Below are positions 15,955 through 25,228 of a stretch of DNA of 38,094 nucleotides, piece after piece. Source of the stretch: Magnetospirillum sp. (GTDB lineage Bacteria > Pseudomonadota > Alphaproteobacteria > Rhodospirillales > Magnetospirillaceae); assembly GCA_016195125.1 (NCBI GenBank), contig JACQAD010000173.1, positions 1 through 38,094 on the forward strand, written 5' to 3'. Made by a program: the position numbers and the translations under genes. Every line of letters starts with the position of its first letter. Position 1 is the first letter of the stretch. The notes under the pieces were generated by a model. The model searched no databases, had not been told where the DNA came from, and was given only the letters and a program-made list of their open reading frames with translations.

Positions 15955-18731
15955 TGCTACTTCGCACGCGCGTCACCCTGATCGTGACCATCACCTACTC
16001 GCTGCTGGTGGCGGGCCTGACCTTTGCCGGCTTGAAGAACGAGGAACTGGCCGACGAGCGCTACGCCAAGGCGACGTTGAACGGCCAGCAGATCTTCTGG
16101 GACAAGCTGGTGGAAAACACCGTGCAGCGCCTGGAAGCGGCGGTACCGGTGGTCACCGCCAATCAGGACATGATCGGGGCCATCACCCGCAAGAGCCCCT
16201 CCCAGGTGCGCGAGTCCATGGTGAGCACCGCCGAGCATCTGTCGCGCCGGGGCCTGGGGTCGCGGGTCGAGATCGTCGGGCTGGACGGAGACCTGTTGTA
16301 TTCGTCCAGGGGCTCGTTGCTGGAGACCCCCCTGGTGGATTCGGGCACCATCCGCCTGATCGCCGAGACCGGCAAGGCCCGGACCGGCATCATGCAGAAC
16401 AGCGACAAACAGTTCATCGCCGCCATCACTCTGCCGCTCAACAGTCTGGACGGGAGTGTGGTGGGAACCGCCACCATCGTTTCGGACCTGCGGCCGCCGC
16501 TGGAGGAGTTCAAGACCTCCACCGGCTCGGACGTCTTCCTGGTGGACCGTAGCGGCCATATGACCGACGGCACCAACGACCTGTTGTGGAAGGTGTTCGA
16601 ATCCAAGATTTCCGTCCGCAAGAGCCGCCTGGAAACCTGGCGTGACGGTTCGCGCTTTTACTCGGTGGTGGTCTTCCCGCTGAGTGATGGCGAGGGGCGG
16701 GTCATCGGCGCCCTGGTCAGCGCCCGGGATTCCACCGATACCCAGGCCCGGCAGTATCAGATTCGCATGATCGCCATCGGCGCGGTGGGCTGCTTCCTGA
16801 TTTTCGTTCTGGCGGTCTTCTCGGTTTATCTGCGCCGTTCCTTCGATCCCCTGGATCAGGCCATCACGGTGCTGAACGCCCTGTCACGGGGGGATACCTC
16901 GGTGACGCTCGACGTGCGCCACGACAATGATGAGATCGGCCGCATCGCCAGTACGGTCGGCGTGTTCCGCGAGAACGCCATCAAGATCGACCTGCTGGAA
17001 GAACGCCGCGAGCGCCAGCGCCGCCGCCAGGAATTGTTCATCCGCCTGCAGATGCTCAAACTGTCCGAGATGCTCGAGCAGGATGCCCGTGAGGCGGTGC
17101 TGGGCGACCTCAAGCAGATCGAGGAATTGTCCAGCCGCTCGGCCGCCAACGGTGAGGGCGGAAATGGCGCCAAGGGCGAACTGGACGTGCTGGCGGTTGC
17201 CTTCCAAACCATGTCGGCGCGCATCCGCGAGCAGCATGAACGGTTGGAATCCCTGATCGCCGAGCGGACCCGCGACGTGGAGATCCTGCGCGAGGCCTTG
17301 CGCACCCGCGACCAGTTGGCGGCGCTTCGCCAGGAACTGGACTTCGCCCGCGAACTGCAATTGTCGTCGCTGCCCCAGGTCTTTCCCCCCTTCCCGGATC
17401 GGGGCGAGTTCCAGATCCATGCCTCCATGGTCCCGGCCAAGGAGGTTGGCGGCGATTTCTACGACTTCTTCCTCATCGATCACCACCATCTGGGGTTCGT
17501 CATCGGCGACGCCTCGGGCAAGGGTGTGCCGGCGGCCATGTTCATCGCCATCACCCGCTCGCTGGTCAAGGCGGTGGCGCCGTTGTCGGCCAGCCCGGGC
17601 GAGTGCCTGGCCTTCGTCAACACCATGCTGTCGCGCGACAATCCCCAGACCCTGTTCGCCACCTGCTTCTACGGCGTGCTCGATACCCGCAATGGCGAAG
17701 TCGCCTTCTGCAACGCGGGCCATCCGCCGCCCATGATCCTGCGGGGCGACAAGGTGGTGGAAACCATCCGCGTCGTCTCGGGCGTGGCCCTGGGAGTGAT
17801 GGAGGATCTGGACTACGAGACCGGCAGTTTCACCCTGAAGCCCGGCGACGTGGTCCACCTTTATACCGACGGTGTCACCGAGGCCCAGGATTCCGTCGAT
17901 ACCCTTTATGACGAGCCCCGTCTGATCGCCGAATTGGGCCGCACCGAGGACAGCACCCCGGAAGCGGTGATCGCCCAGGTTCTGCGCTCGGTCGAGGCCT
18001 TCGTCGGCAATGCGCCACAATTCGACGACATCACCATGTTGACCTTGCGCTTCGATCAGGCTTCCATTGACGTGGATGCGCATGTGGAGCCCCAGCGGCG
18101 GCTGATGCTGACCGGGTTTCAGGCGACGGGAGAAAACGAGATGGACGGCAAGCCGGAGACGCAGCCGGCCGGGCCTCGCCTGGATGAGGAGCGAATGGTC
18201 GAGGGTGCCGGTGAGGCGCCCGCCGCCATGCCGGTCCTGCGGGGTGTGGTGCGCCCGGCCCTGCCGGCACGGCAAGCCGAGGCAGCCCCGCCGCCGATCC
18301 GAATGGCCGAACCGGATCGGGTCGAAACCTCCATCGTCAACGATGTGGGTGAATTGGAGCGGCTGGCGCTGATCGCCGACGCCTTCGTCGAGAAGCACGG
18401 TTTGCCCGAGAAACTGGCGTTTAACCTGAATGTATGTCTGGACGAACTCATCACCAATATCATCTCCTATGGATATGACGACGAGGGGGTCCATACGATA
18501 GAGGTTGAATTTTCGTATGACGGATGCGAGTTCGTTACGCGCATCGTCGACGATGCCAAGGAGTACAATCCCTTCATCGAAGCGCCCGAGCCCGACCTGG
18601 ATCTGGACGTGGACGACCGCCCTATTGGCGGATTGGGAGTGTTCCTGGTAAAGGAATTCATGGACGGGACGGATTATGCGCACGAGGGTGGTCATAACAC
18701 CACCACCCTGCGCAAGATGATTACGGCTTAG
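15954..18731 (+). CDS. transmembrane receptor with RsbU-type phosphatase and RsbW-type kinase domains
   Basis: This 925-residue protein combines two halves of a partner switch. Helix 1 is at ~7-27. The periplasmic sensor at ~28-268 is dCache-like (SRVEIVGLDGDLLYSSRG, VVGTATIVSD). Helix 2 is at ~271-292 and HAMP at ~296-344 (DEIGRIASTVGVFRENA). A long coiled coil spans ~345-470. The PP2C/SpoIIE phosphatase at ~485-700 has metal-site motifs GGDFYD (~499), GDASGKGVPAAMF, CNAGHPPP, YTDGVTEA and FDDITML (~690). After a ~90-residue Pro/Ala-rich linker comes a HATPase domain at ~795-925 with N-box LDELITNIISYGYDD (~828), VDDAKEYNP and GGLGVFLVKEFMD. RsbU-type phosphatases dephosphorylate a STAS antagonist and RsbW-type kinases phosphorylate it, and the STAS gene follows 14 bp later. 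Having both opposing activities in one receptor suggests ligand-set phosphorylation of that partner. Confidence 0.92.
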   Translation: MLLRTRVTLIVTITYSLLVAGLTFAGLKNEELADERYAKATLNGQQIFWDKLVENTVQRLEAAVPVVTANQDMIGAITRKSPSQVRESMVSTAEHLSRRGLGSRVEIVGLDGDLLYSSRGSLLETPLVDSGTIRLIAETGKARTGIMQNSDKQFIAAITLPLNSLDGSVVGTATIVSDLRPPLEEFKTSTGSDVFLVDRSGHMTDGTNDLLWKVFESKISVRKSRLETWRDGSRFYSVVVFPLSDGEGRVIGALVSARDSTDTQARQYQIRMIAIGAVGCFLIFVLAVFSVYLRRSFDPLDQAITVLNALSRGDTSVTLDVRHDNDEIGRIASTVGVFRENAIKIDLLEERRERQRRRQELFIRLQMLKLSEMLEQDAREAVLGDLKQIEELSSRSAANGEGGNGAKGELDVLAVAFQTMSARIREQHERLESLIAERTRDVEILREALRTRDQLAALRQELDFARELQLSSLPQVFPPFPDRGEFQIHASMVPAKEVGGDFYDFFLIDHHHLGFVIGDASGKGVPAAMFIAITRSLVKAVAPLSASPGECLAFVNTMLSRDNPQTLFATCFYGVLDTRNGEVAFCNAGHPPPMILRGDKVVETIRVVSGVALGVMEDLDYETGSFTLKPGDVVHLYTDGVTEAQDSVDTLYDEPRLIAELGRTEDSTPEAVIAQVLRSVEAFVGNAPQFDDITMLTLRFDQASIDVDAHVEPQRRLMLTGFQATGENEMDGKPETQPAGPRLDEERMVEGAGEAPAAMPVLRGVVRPALPARQAEAAPPPIRMAEPDRVETSIVNDVGELERLALIADAFVEKHGLPEKLAFNLNVCLDELITNIISYGYDDEGVHTIEVEFSYDGCEFVTRIVDDAKEYNPFIEAPEPDLDLDVDDRPIGGLGVFLVKEFMDGTDYAHEGGHNTTTLRKMITA

Positions 18732-18745
18732 GAGACGGTCTGGTT

Positions 18746-19075
18746 ATGGAAATCCGTGAAGAAAACGTAGGCGAAGCCACCGTGCTGGTGCCCCTGGCCC
18801 GCGTGGACAGCTCGACCGCCAAGGCCTTCGAGGCCCGCGTTCTCGCGGTGGTCAATGCCGGTGCTCCCAAGATCCTGATCGACTTTTCCGAGTTGGATTA
18901 CATCTCCAGCGCCGGCCTTCGCGTCGTGCTGGTGGGGGCCAAGATGACGCGGGGAACGCGCAAATTCGCGCTGTGTGCCATGAAGCCCCATATCCGTGAA
19001 GTTTTCGACGTTTCCGGCTTCGCCAAGATCCTCTCCATCTATGCCGACCGCTCCTCGGCCCTGGCCGCTCTGTGA
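18746..19075 (+). CDS. STAS-domain anti-sigma factor antagonist (RsbV-like)
   Basis: This 109-residue single STAS domain has the expected core: first strands EATVLVPLARVDSSTAKAFE, then ILIDFSELDYISSAGLRVVL with the phosphorylatable Ser (54 or 55) in the ISSAGL loop, and a final strand and helix. It starts 14 bp after the phosphatase-kinase receptor, with AGGAG upstream, so it is the obvious substrate of both domains. In the known scheme the unphosphorylated antagonist binds the kinase (an anti-sigma factor) and frees a sigma factor. No sigma gene is in the cluster, so the downstream target may be encoded elsewhere or may not be a sigma factor. Confidence 0.9.
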   Translation: MEIREENVGEATVLVPLARVDSSTAKAFEARVLAVVNAGAPKILIDFSELDYISSAGLRVVLVGAKMTRGTRKFALCAMKPHIREVFDVSGFAKILSIYADRSSALAAL

Positions 19076-19209
19076 GCTTGGGATAGCCGCCCTGTTCCGG
19101 CTGTGTCTGGCACCCGGTCATCGTCTGCGCTAGGATAGGTTTCATCACTCTAACCGGTTCGCCTGCAATAAGGACCGGCCGGGGGCGAGGGGCTTAGGAG
19201 AGCAAGACA

Positions 19210-19443
19210 ATGACCACCGATCCCATGAAAAATCTGATCGAGATGCAGCGTTCCCTGATGGAAGGCTGGATGAGTTCGGCCAACCAGATGATGAAGTACT
19301 GGCAGCATATGATGGAATTGCAGGAACGCCTGATCCATCACGCCACCTATGGCCGGGATCATGTGGAGATCGACGACGGTCCGTCATTCACCGGCAAGTA
19401 CGGCAAGCGCCGTTTCGATATCGACCCCGAACGCGACGTGTAA
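19210..19443 (+). CDS. small helical protein of unknown function (77 aa)
   Basis: A ribosome-binding site (TTAGGAGAGC) precedes the ATG. Residues 1-45 form a Met- and Gln-rich amphipathic helix (LMEGWMSSANQMMKYWQHMM), reminiscent of short phasin-like or membrane-surface helices. The tail is charged and contains FTGKYGKRRFDIDPERDV. No signal peptide or metal motif is seen. It lies 134 bp after the STAS gene in the same direction and ends before a convergent gap, so it could be the last gene of the operon or separate. I do not recognise a family. Confidence 0.6.
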   Translation: MTTDPMKNLIEMQRSLMEGWMSSANQMMKYWQHMMELQERLIHHATYGRDHVEIDDGPSFTGKYGKRRFDIDPERDV

Positions 19444-19461
19444 GCGGGACGCCATCCTCCT

Positions 19462-19490
19462 CGTCATGCCCGGGCTTGGTCCGGGCATTC
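19462..19490. repeat. palindromic intergenic element (REP-like), second copy
   Basis: ATGCCCGG (19466-19473) and CCGGGCAT (19481-19488) form a perfect 8-bp stem around GCTTGGT, flanked by CGTC and TCACG. It shares the outer CGTCATG and the CCGGGCTTG core with the element at 5046-5070 in inverted orientation. Like that copy it sits between converging genes (the 77-aa protein gene and rodA), so it could also end transcription, although there is no clear T-run. Confidence 0.6.
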
Positions 19491-19521
19491 ACGTGGCCTC
19501 GTCAATCCCTGAAAGAGGGGC

Positions 19522-20685
19522 TCAGTCGTCGCTCATGCCGCGGCGCGAGATGGGCACGTCGCGGTGAATATAGGCGCTCATCACCAGGCCCCAGCCCAGC
19601 AGCAGCGACAGCATGGCGGTGCCGCCGTATGAGATCAGCGGCAGCGGCACGCCCACGACCGGCACCAGCCCCATGACCATGGCGGTGTTGATGAAGAAAT
19701 ACAGGAAGAAGGTGGTGGTGATGCCGTGGGCGACGAGGCGGCCGAATTGCGAGCGGCAACGCATGGCGATGGCATAGCCGTAGGCCATCAGCAGGGCATA
19801 GAGGCCCAGCAGAACCAGCCCTCCCATCATTCCCCATTCCTCGGCGAACATGGTGAAGATGAAATCGGTCTGCTTTTCCGGCAGGAAGTTCAGGCGGCTT
19901 TGGGTGCCCATCATGTAACCCTTGCCGAACACCCCACCCGATCCCAGGGCGATCTTGGATTGGGTGATGTGATAGCCGGCGCCCAGGGGGTCGTCTTCCG
20001 GGTTCATGAAGATCAGGACGCGCTTTCTCTGGTATTCGCGCAGGAATTGCCAGGCCACGGGAACGGCGCCCATGCCGCCGGCGATGACCAGCACGAATTT
20101 CCACATGCGCACGCCGGCCATGAAGAACAGGGCGCCCGAGGACAGGACCAGCATCATGGCGGTGCCGAGATCGGGTTGCTTGAGGACCAGGGCGGCGGGG
20201 GTAAAGACCATGATCAACGGCGGGATCAGGAACAGTGGCCGGCCGATCTCCTGAATGCTGGCGCCGTGGAAGTAGCGCGACAGCGACAGGATCAGGGCGA
20301 TCTTCATCAGTTCGGAGGGCTGCAGCTGGATGAAGCCGATATCGATCCAGCGTTGGGCGCCCATGCCGACGGTGCCCTTTACCTCGACGGCCACCAGCAG
20401 CACCATGGCGATACCGTAGAAGGTATAGGCATGGCGCATCCAAAAGCGCAGATCGACCATGGCCACGGTGATCATCAGGCCGATGCCGATGGCAAAGCGG
20501 ACCATCTGCTTCAAGGCCCAGGGCTCCATGGATCCCTGGGCCGCCGAATAGAGCGTGGCGAAGCCGATGGCGGAAATGGAGGTCAGCACCGCGATCAGCG
20601 ACCAGTTGATCTGCCAGATCTTGTCGCGCATGGACATTTCGGTGCGGTTGAGGCGTGACGGCATGCGCGGCATGGGCCGGAGCAT
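19522..20685 (-). CDS. rodA: peptidoglycan glycosyltransferase RodA (SEDS family)
   Basis: RodA polymerises lipid II during cell elongation in the inner membrane together with PBP2. The 387-residue protein has about ten membrane segments and the SEDS signatures GAQRWIDIGFIQLQPSEL, KQPDLGTAMML, AGYHITQSKIALGSGG with the downstream GVFGKGYMMGTQ, and PLISYGGTAMLS near the C-terminus. The catalytic Asp of the family lies in the large loop region around NPEDDPLGAGYH. The ATG at 20685 overlaps the mrdA stop (TGATG) with GAGGAGG upstream, so translation is coupled to mrdA. It is the last gene of the mreB-mreC-mreD-mrdA-rodA cluster and is followed by a palindromic element. Confidence 0.95.
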   Translation of the reverse strand: MLRPMPRMPSRLNRTEMSMRDKIWQINWSLIAVLTSISAIGFATLYSAAQGSMEPWALKQMVRFAIGIGLMITVAMVDLRFWMRHAYTFYGIAMVLLVAVEVKGTVGMGAQRWIDIGFIQLQPSELMKIALILSLSRYFHGASIQEIGRPLFLIPPLIMVFTPAALVLKQPDLGTAMMLVLSSGALFFMAGVRMWKFVLVIAGGMGAVPVAWQFLREYQRKRVLIFMNPEDDPLGAGYHITQSKIALGSGGVFGKGYMMGTQSRLNFLPEKQTDFIFTMFAEEWGMMGGLVLLGLYALLMAYGYAIAMRCRSQFGRLVAHGITTTFFLYFFINTAMVMGLVPVVGVPLPLISYGGTAMLSLLLGWGLVMSAYIHRDVPISRRGMSDD

Positions 20686-22568
20686 CAGAACCTCCTCAGA
20701 TCGGGCGGAGTGCCGGGGGCGGTGCTGTCCGAGGCGACGCGGGCCATGTCGCGCTTTTGCACTTCGATCATGATGTCGCGGGCGATGGGAGCGGCCACCG
20801 CCGAGCCGCCGCCGCCGTGTTCGACGATGACGGCGATGGAATAGCGCGGATTCTCCTCGGGGGCATAGGCCACGAACAGGGCGTGATCGCGTTCCTTCCA
20901 CGGCAATTGGTCGTTCTTCTTCACCCCGGTTTCGCGCTCGCGCATGGTGATGCGGCGCACCTGGGCCGAGCCGGTCTTGCCCGACAGCCACATGCCCTCC
21001 TGGCTGATGCGGGCCTTATAGGCGGTGCCGCCGGGCTCGTTGGAGACGGCGAACATGCCCTTTCTGACCAGGGCGATGCTTTGGCGCGACACGTCCAGGC
21101 TGGGCCAGGCGGGAGCGGTGCGGGGCCTGGCGCTCTTCTCGGTGATCTGGTCGCGGGCGACATGGGGGATGACGGCGAACCCGCCATTGGCGATACGCGC
21201 CGTCATGGTGGCCAATTGCATGGCGGTGGCGGTGACATAGCCCTGGCCGATAGCATTGATCAGGGTCTCGCCCGGATGCCAGGGTTGCTTGAGGGCGGCG
21301 CGCTTCCAGGCCTTGTTGGGAATGATGCCCGATTTCTCGCCGGGCAGGTCGATGCCGGTGGGGGCGCCCATGCCGAAGCGCTTGGCCATCTCGGCGATCT
21401 TCTCGTAGCCGACGCGCCGCGCCACTTCATAGAAATAGACGTCGCAGGAATTCTTGATGCCGCTGACCAGATCCTGGGCACCGTGGCCTTCCTTCTTCCA
21501 GCAATGGAACTTGATGGAGCCCAGCTGGGTATGGCCGGAGCAGAAAACCCGCATTTCCGGGGTGATGTCGCGGGCCTCCAGGGCGGCCAGGGCGGTCACC
21601 AGCTTGAAGGTGGAGCCCGGCGCGAAGGTGCCGCCGATGGCCTTGTTGGTGAGCGGCGAGCGGGGGTTGGTGGACAATTCCTTCCATTCCTCGCCGGACA
21701 GGCCGCGGTTGAAGGAATTGGGGTCGAAGGAGGGGGTCGAGGCCATCACCAACACGTCGCCGGTGTGGATGTCCATCACCACCACGGCGGCGCTTTCATC
21801 GCCCAGGCGTTGGGCGGCATATTCCTGCAGCTTCATGTCGAGGGTCAGGTTGAGGTCGACGCCGGGCTCCCCCTCCTTGCGCTCCAACTCGCGGATGACG
21901 CGGCCGACGGAATTGACCTCCAGGGACGAGGTGCCGGCCTTGCCGCGCAGAGCCAGATCGTAGACCCGCTCCACACCACCCTTGCCGATGCGAAAGCCCG
22001 GCAATTCCTCCAGCGGGTCGCCGGACAATTCGGCCTCCGAGACCGCCGAGACATAGCCCAGGATGTGGGCGCCCAGACTCTCCAGCGGGTAATAGCGGCT
22101 CTGTCCGACGTCGATGATCACGCCGGGCAGGTCGGCGGCATTGACCTCGACGCGGGCCACTTCTTCCCAGGTCAGGTTCTCGCGCACGCTCAGGGGCACG
22201 AAGCTGCGCCGCCGGCGCACTTCCTTGTGGATGCGGGCGCGGTCGCCATCGCCGATGCTGATGATCTTCGACAGGGCGTCGAGGGTATAGTCCAGGGACG
22301 GCGTCTGCTCGGCCACCACCATCACCCGGTAATTGTGCTGGTTGACCGCCATGGCGATGCCGTTGCGGTCGAGGATCAGGCCGCGCGGCGGAGCCAGCAG
22401 GCGGGTGCTGATGCGGTTGTCCTCGGCCTGGACCGAATACTTGTCCGCCTCCATGACCTGCAGATAGTACATGCGCGCCGCCAGCGCTCCCATCAGCGTG
22501 GCCTTGCCGCCGGCCAGCATCAGGGCGCGGCGGGAGAACATCTTGGCGCGATCGTTGTCGTGGTACAC
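20685..22568 (-). CDS. mrdA: penicillin-binding protein 2 (elongation transpeptidase)
   Basis: PBP2 cross-links peptidoglycan in the periplasm as part of the elongasome. The GTG at 22568 is chosen because AAGGAGGT lies at the ideal distance and the mreD stop is only 2 bp upstream. Its 627 residues comprise a short cytoplasmic lead, a membrane helix at ~10-30, the pedestal domain (~50-230, with LAPPRGLILDRNG), and the transpeptidase domain. The latter carries the active-site SXXK as GSTFKLVTA, SXN as KNSCDVYFYE and KTG as LSGKTGSAQVR. A Pro-rich stretch closes the protein. It is translationally coupled to mreD and rodA. Confidence 0.96.
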   Translation of the reverse strand: MYHDNDRAKMFSRRALMLAGGKATLMGALAARMYYLQVMEADKYSVQAEDNRISTRLLAPPRGLILDRNGIAMAVNQHNYRVMVVAEQTPSLDYTLDALSKIISIGDGDRARIHKEVRRRRSFVPLSVRENLTWEEVARVEVNAADLPGVIIDVGQSRYYPLESLGAHILGYVSAVSEAELSGDPLEELPGFRIGKGGVERVYDLALRGKAGTSSLEVNSVGRVIRELERKEGEPGVDLNLTLDMKLQEYAAQRLGDESAAVVVMDIHTGDVLVMASTPSFDPNSFNRGLSGEEWKELSTNPRSPLTNKAIGGTFAPGSTFKLVTALAALEARDITPEMRVFCSGHTQLGSIKFHCWKKEGHGAQDLVSGIKNSCDVYFYEVARRVGYEKIAEMAKRFGMGAPTGIDLPGEKSGIIPNKAWKRAALKQPWHPGETLINAIGQGYVTATAMQLATMTARIANGGFAVIPHVARDQITEKSARPRTAPAWPSLDVSRQSIALVRKGMFAVSNEPGGTAYKARISQEGMWLSGKTGSAQVRRITMRERETGVKKNDQLPWKERDHALFVAYAPEENPRYSIAVIVEHGGGGSAVAAPIARDIMIEVQKRDMARVASDSTAPGTPPDLRRF

Positions 22569-22570
22569 GC

Positions 22571-23086
22571 CTAGACCTCCTTGAGGAAGGCCAGTTGCGT
22601 CCGAGCCAGGGTCCAGGTCAGCAACGGAAACAGCGACAATGTCATCAGATACTCGAAGATCACCGGCGAGACATCGAGGGCACGGCCCTTGATGAACGAG
22701 ATAAGCACCCAGGCCATGCCGATGGCGCCGGCGGTCAGCAGGCCGAACGCCCACCAGGTGACGGCGAAGGACTTGCCCAGAAAGAATTTGCGCTGCGAGG
22801 CGGCGGTGCCCTGGACCAGCAGCATCACCAAGGCATTCACGCCGAGCGGCGTGCCGGCGACGATGTCGTAGAGCAGCCCCACCACGAAGGCCAGCCAGGC
22901 CGGCAACAGATCGGGGCGGTAGATGGCCCAGTAATAGACCCCCATCAGCGGCAGCATGGGGGCGATGCCCGAGAAGCCGGGAGCATGGGTGGGGATGGCG
23001 GTCAGCAGCAGCAGGAACAAGGTGATGCCGAAGGGGACCAGGTGACGGACCCAGGTGTCCATCTTCACCCAGACCGAGGCCTTCAC
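22571..23086 (-). CDS. mreD: rod shape-determining protein MreD
   Basis: MreD is a small membrane protein of the elongasome that binds MreC. At 171 residues with about five hydrophobic segments it fits the family. Examples are LVPFGITLFLLLLTAIP, LPLMGVYYWAIYRPDLLPAW (the conserved YWAIYRPDLLP stretch) and GLLYDIVAGTPLGVNALVML. The start is a GTG at 23086 whose first bases overlap the mreC stop (GTGA), indicating coupled translation. Its stop is 2 bp before the mrdA GTG. Confidence 0.92.
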   Translation of the reverse strand: MKASVWVKMDTWVRHLVPFGITLFLLLLTAIPTHAPGFSGIAPMLPLMGVYYWAIYRPDLLPAWLAFVVGLLYDIVAGTPLGVNALVMLLVQGTAASQRKFFLGKSFAVTWWAFGLLTAGAIGMAWVLISFIKGRALDVSPVIFEYLMTLSLFPLLTWTLARTQLAFLKEV

Positions 23087-23970
23087 TCTTCCTTACTCCG
23101 GCGCCGGCGCTCGGGCGGCGGCGGCCGTTCGAAGGGCAGGATGCCGCCCAGGCCGAAATCGATGATGGAGACGAATTCCAGGCGATGACGCTGGACGAAG
23201 GGCTCGACCCGGACAATGCCGTCGGTGACCGAGGACACCACTCCGATGGGAATGCCCGGCGGGAAAGCGCCCCCGGAGGCGGCGGTCACCACCCGGTCGC
23301 CCACGGAAATGGTCGGGCTGCCCGAGATATAGCTCAGGCGTGGGCGCTGGGTGTTGTCGCCGGTGAGAATGGCCCGCGTGCGGGTGGCTTCCAGCAGGAC
23401 CGGGGTCCGGGCGTTGATGTCGGTGATCAGCAGCAGGCGCGACGAGCGCAGCCCCACTTCGGCCACATGCCCGACCAGGGCCTCGCCGGTCAGCACGGCC
23501 TGACCCTTGCGCACGCCATCCTTGGAGCCGGCCCCCAGCAGCATGCTCTGGCCAAAGGCCGAGCCCATGTCGCCGATGACCCGGGCGGTGACGAAAGCCG
23601 GGTCGGGATCGGGAACGAAATTCAGGTTTTCGTGCAGAATCTGGTTCTCGGCTTCCAGACGTCGCGCCACGGTCTGCCAATGCATCAGCTTGGCGTTCTC
23701 TTCCTTGAGGCGGGCATTCTCGGTACGGAGATTGGCCAGTTCGTGGAAATTGTCGGTGACCTGGGCGATGGTGGCGGCGGGCCGCGCCATGGCGTCGAGG
23801 ATGGGGGCCAGGGCGTCGGCCACCAAGGTGCGGGTATGCTCGATCAGCAGGATGTCGGCCTTGCCCAGGATCATCAGGGCGACGGAGGCCACGATCAGGG
23901 ACAAGAACGCGAAACGCTGGACCAGCAGCCTTAACGTCGCGAGCCGACCTGCCGCACCCGACTGCTTCAC
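23083..23970 (-). CDS. mreC: rod shape-determining protein MreC
   Basis: MreC is a bitopic protein that links cytoplasmic MreB to periplasmic PBP2 and RodA. The 295 residues comprise a membrane helix at ~18-38 (FAFLSLIVASVALMILGKAD), a coiled coil at ~68-108 (NFHELANLRTENARLKEENA) and two beta domains with the family motifs ARVIGDMGSAFGQSMLLGAG, DGVRKGQAVLTGEALVGHV and GDRVVTAASGGAFPPGIPIG. The C-terminus is a Pro/Arg tail. The start is a GTG with GGAGGGG just upstream. A 109-bp gap with AT-rich sequence separates it from mreB, and its stop overlaps mreD. Confidence 0.94.
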   Translation of the reverse strand: MKQSGAAGRLATLRLLVQRFAFLSLIVASVALMILGKADILLIEHTRTLVADALAPILDAMARPAATIAQVTDNFHELANLRTENARLKEENAKLMHWQTVARRLEAENQILHENLNFVPDPDPAFVTARVIGDMGSAFGQSMLLGAGSKDGVRKGQAVLTGEALVGHVAEVGLRSSRLLLITDINARTPVLLEATRTRAILTGDNTQRPRLSYISGSPTISVGDRVVTAASGGAFPPGIPIGVVSSVTDGIVRVEPFVQRHRLEFVSIIDFGLGGILPFERPPPPERRRRSKEE

Positions 23971-24079
23971 CGAGCCCCTCCGTTCCAGCGATGTCCGCTC
24001 CCAAGATCGGAAGCGGAATCATCAGGCCCACACTACTATATCTAGTATCAGAGAACCAGATATTACGGCGAGACGCCGA

Positions 24080-25135
<1,056 letters not shown>

Positions 25136-25194
25136 CTACGATGTCGTCAGTCAAACCGATCCGCCAGGGGCTGCCGGCGAATCCAAGTCGTCAT

Positions 25195-25228
25195 AAAAAT
25201 TCCCGAGTGGGCGTGCTATATCACGCCC
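25195..25228 (-). terminator. intrinsic terminator of leuA
   Basis: Read on the minus strand, GGGCGTG and CACGCCC form a 7-bp stem around ATATAG (25222-25228 with 25209-25215), followed after eight bases by TTTTT (25199-25195). The hairpin includes the leuA stop codon and separates leuA from mreB. Confidence 0.6.
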
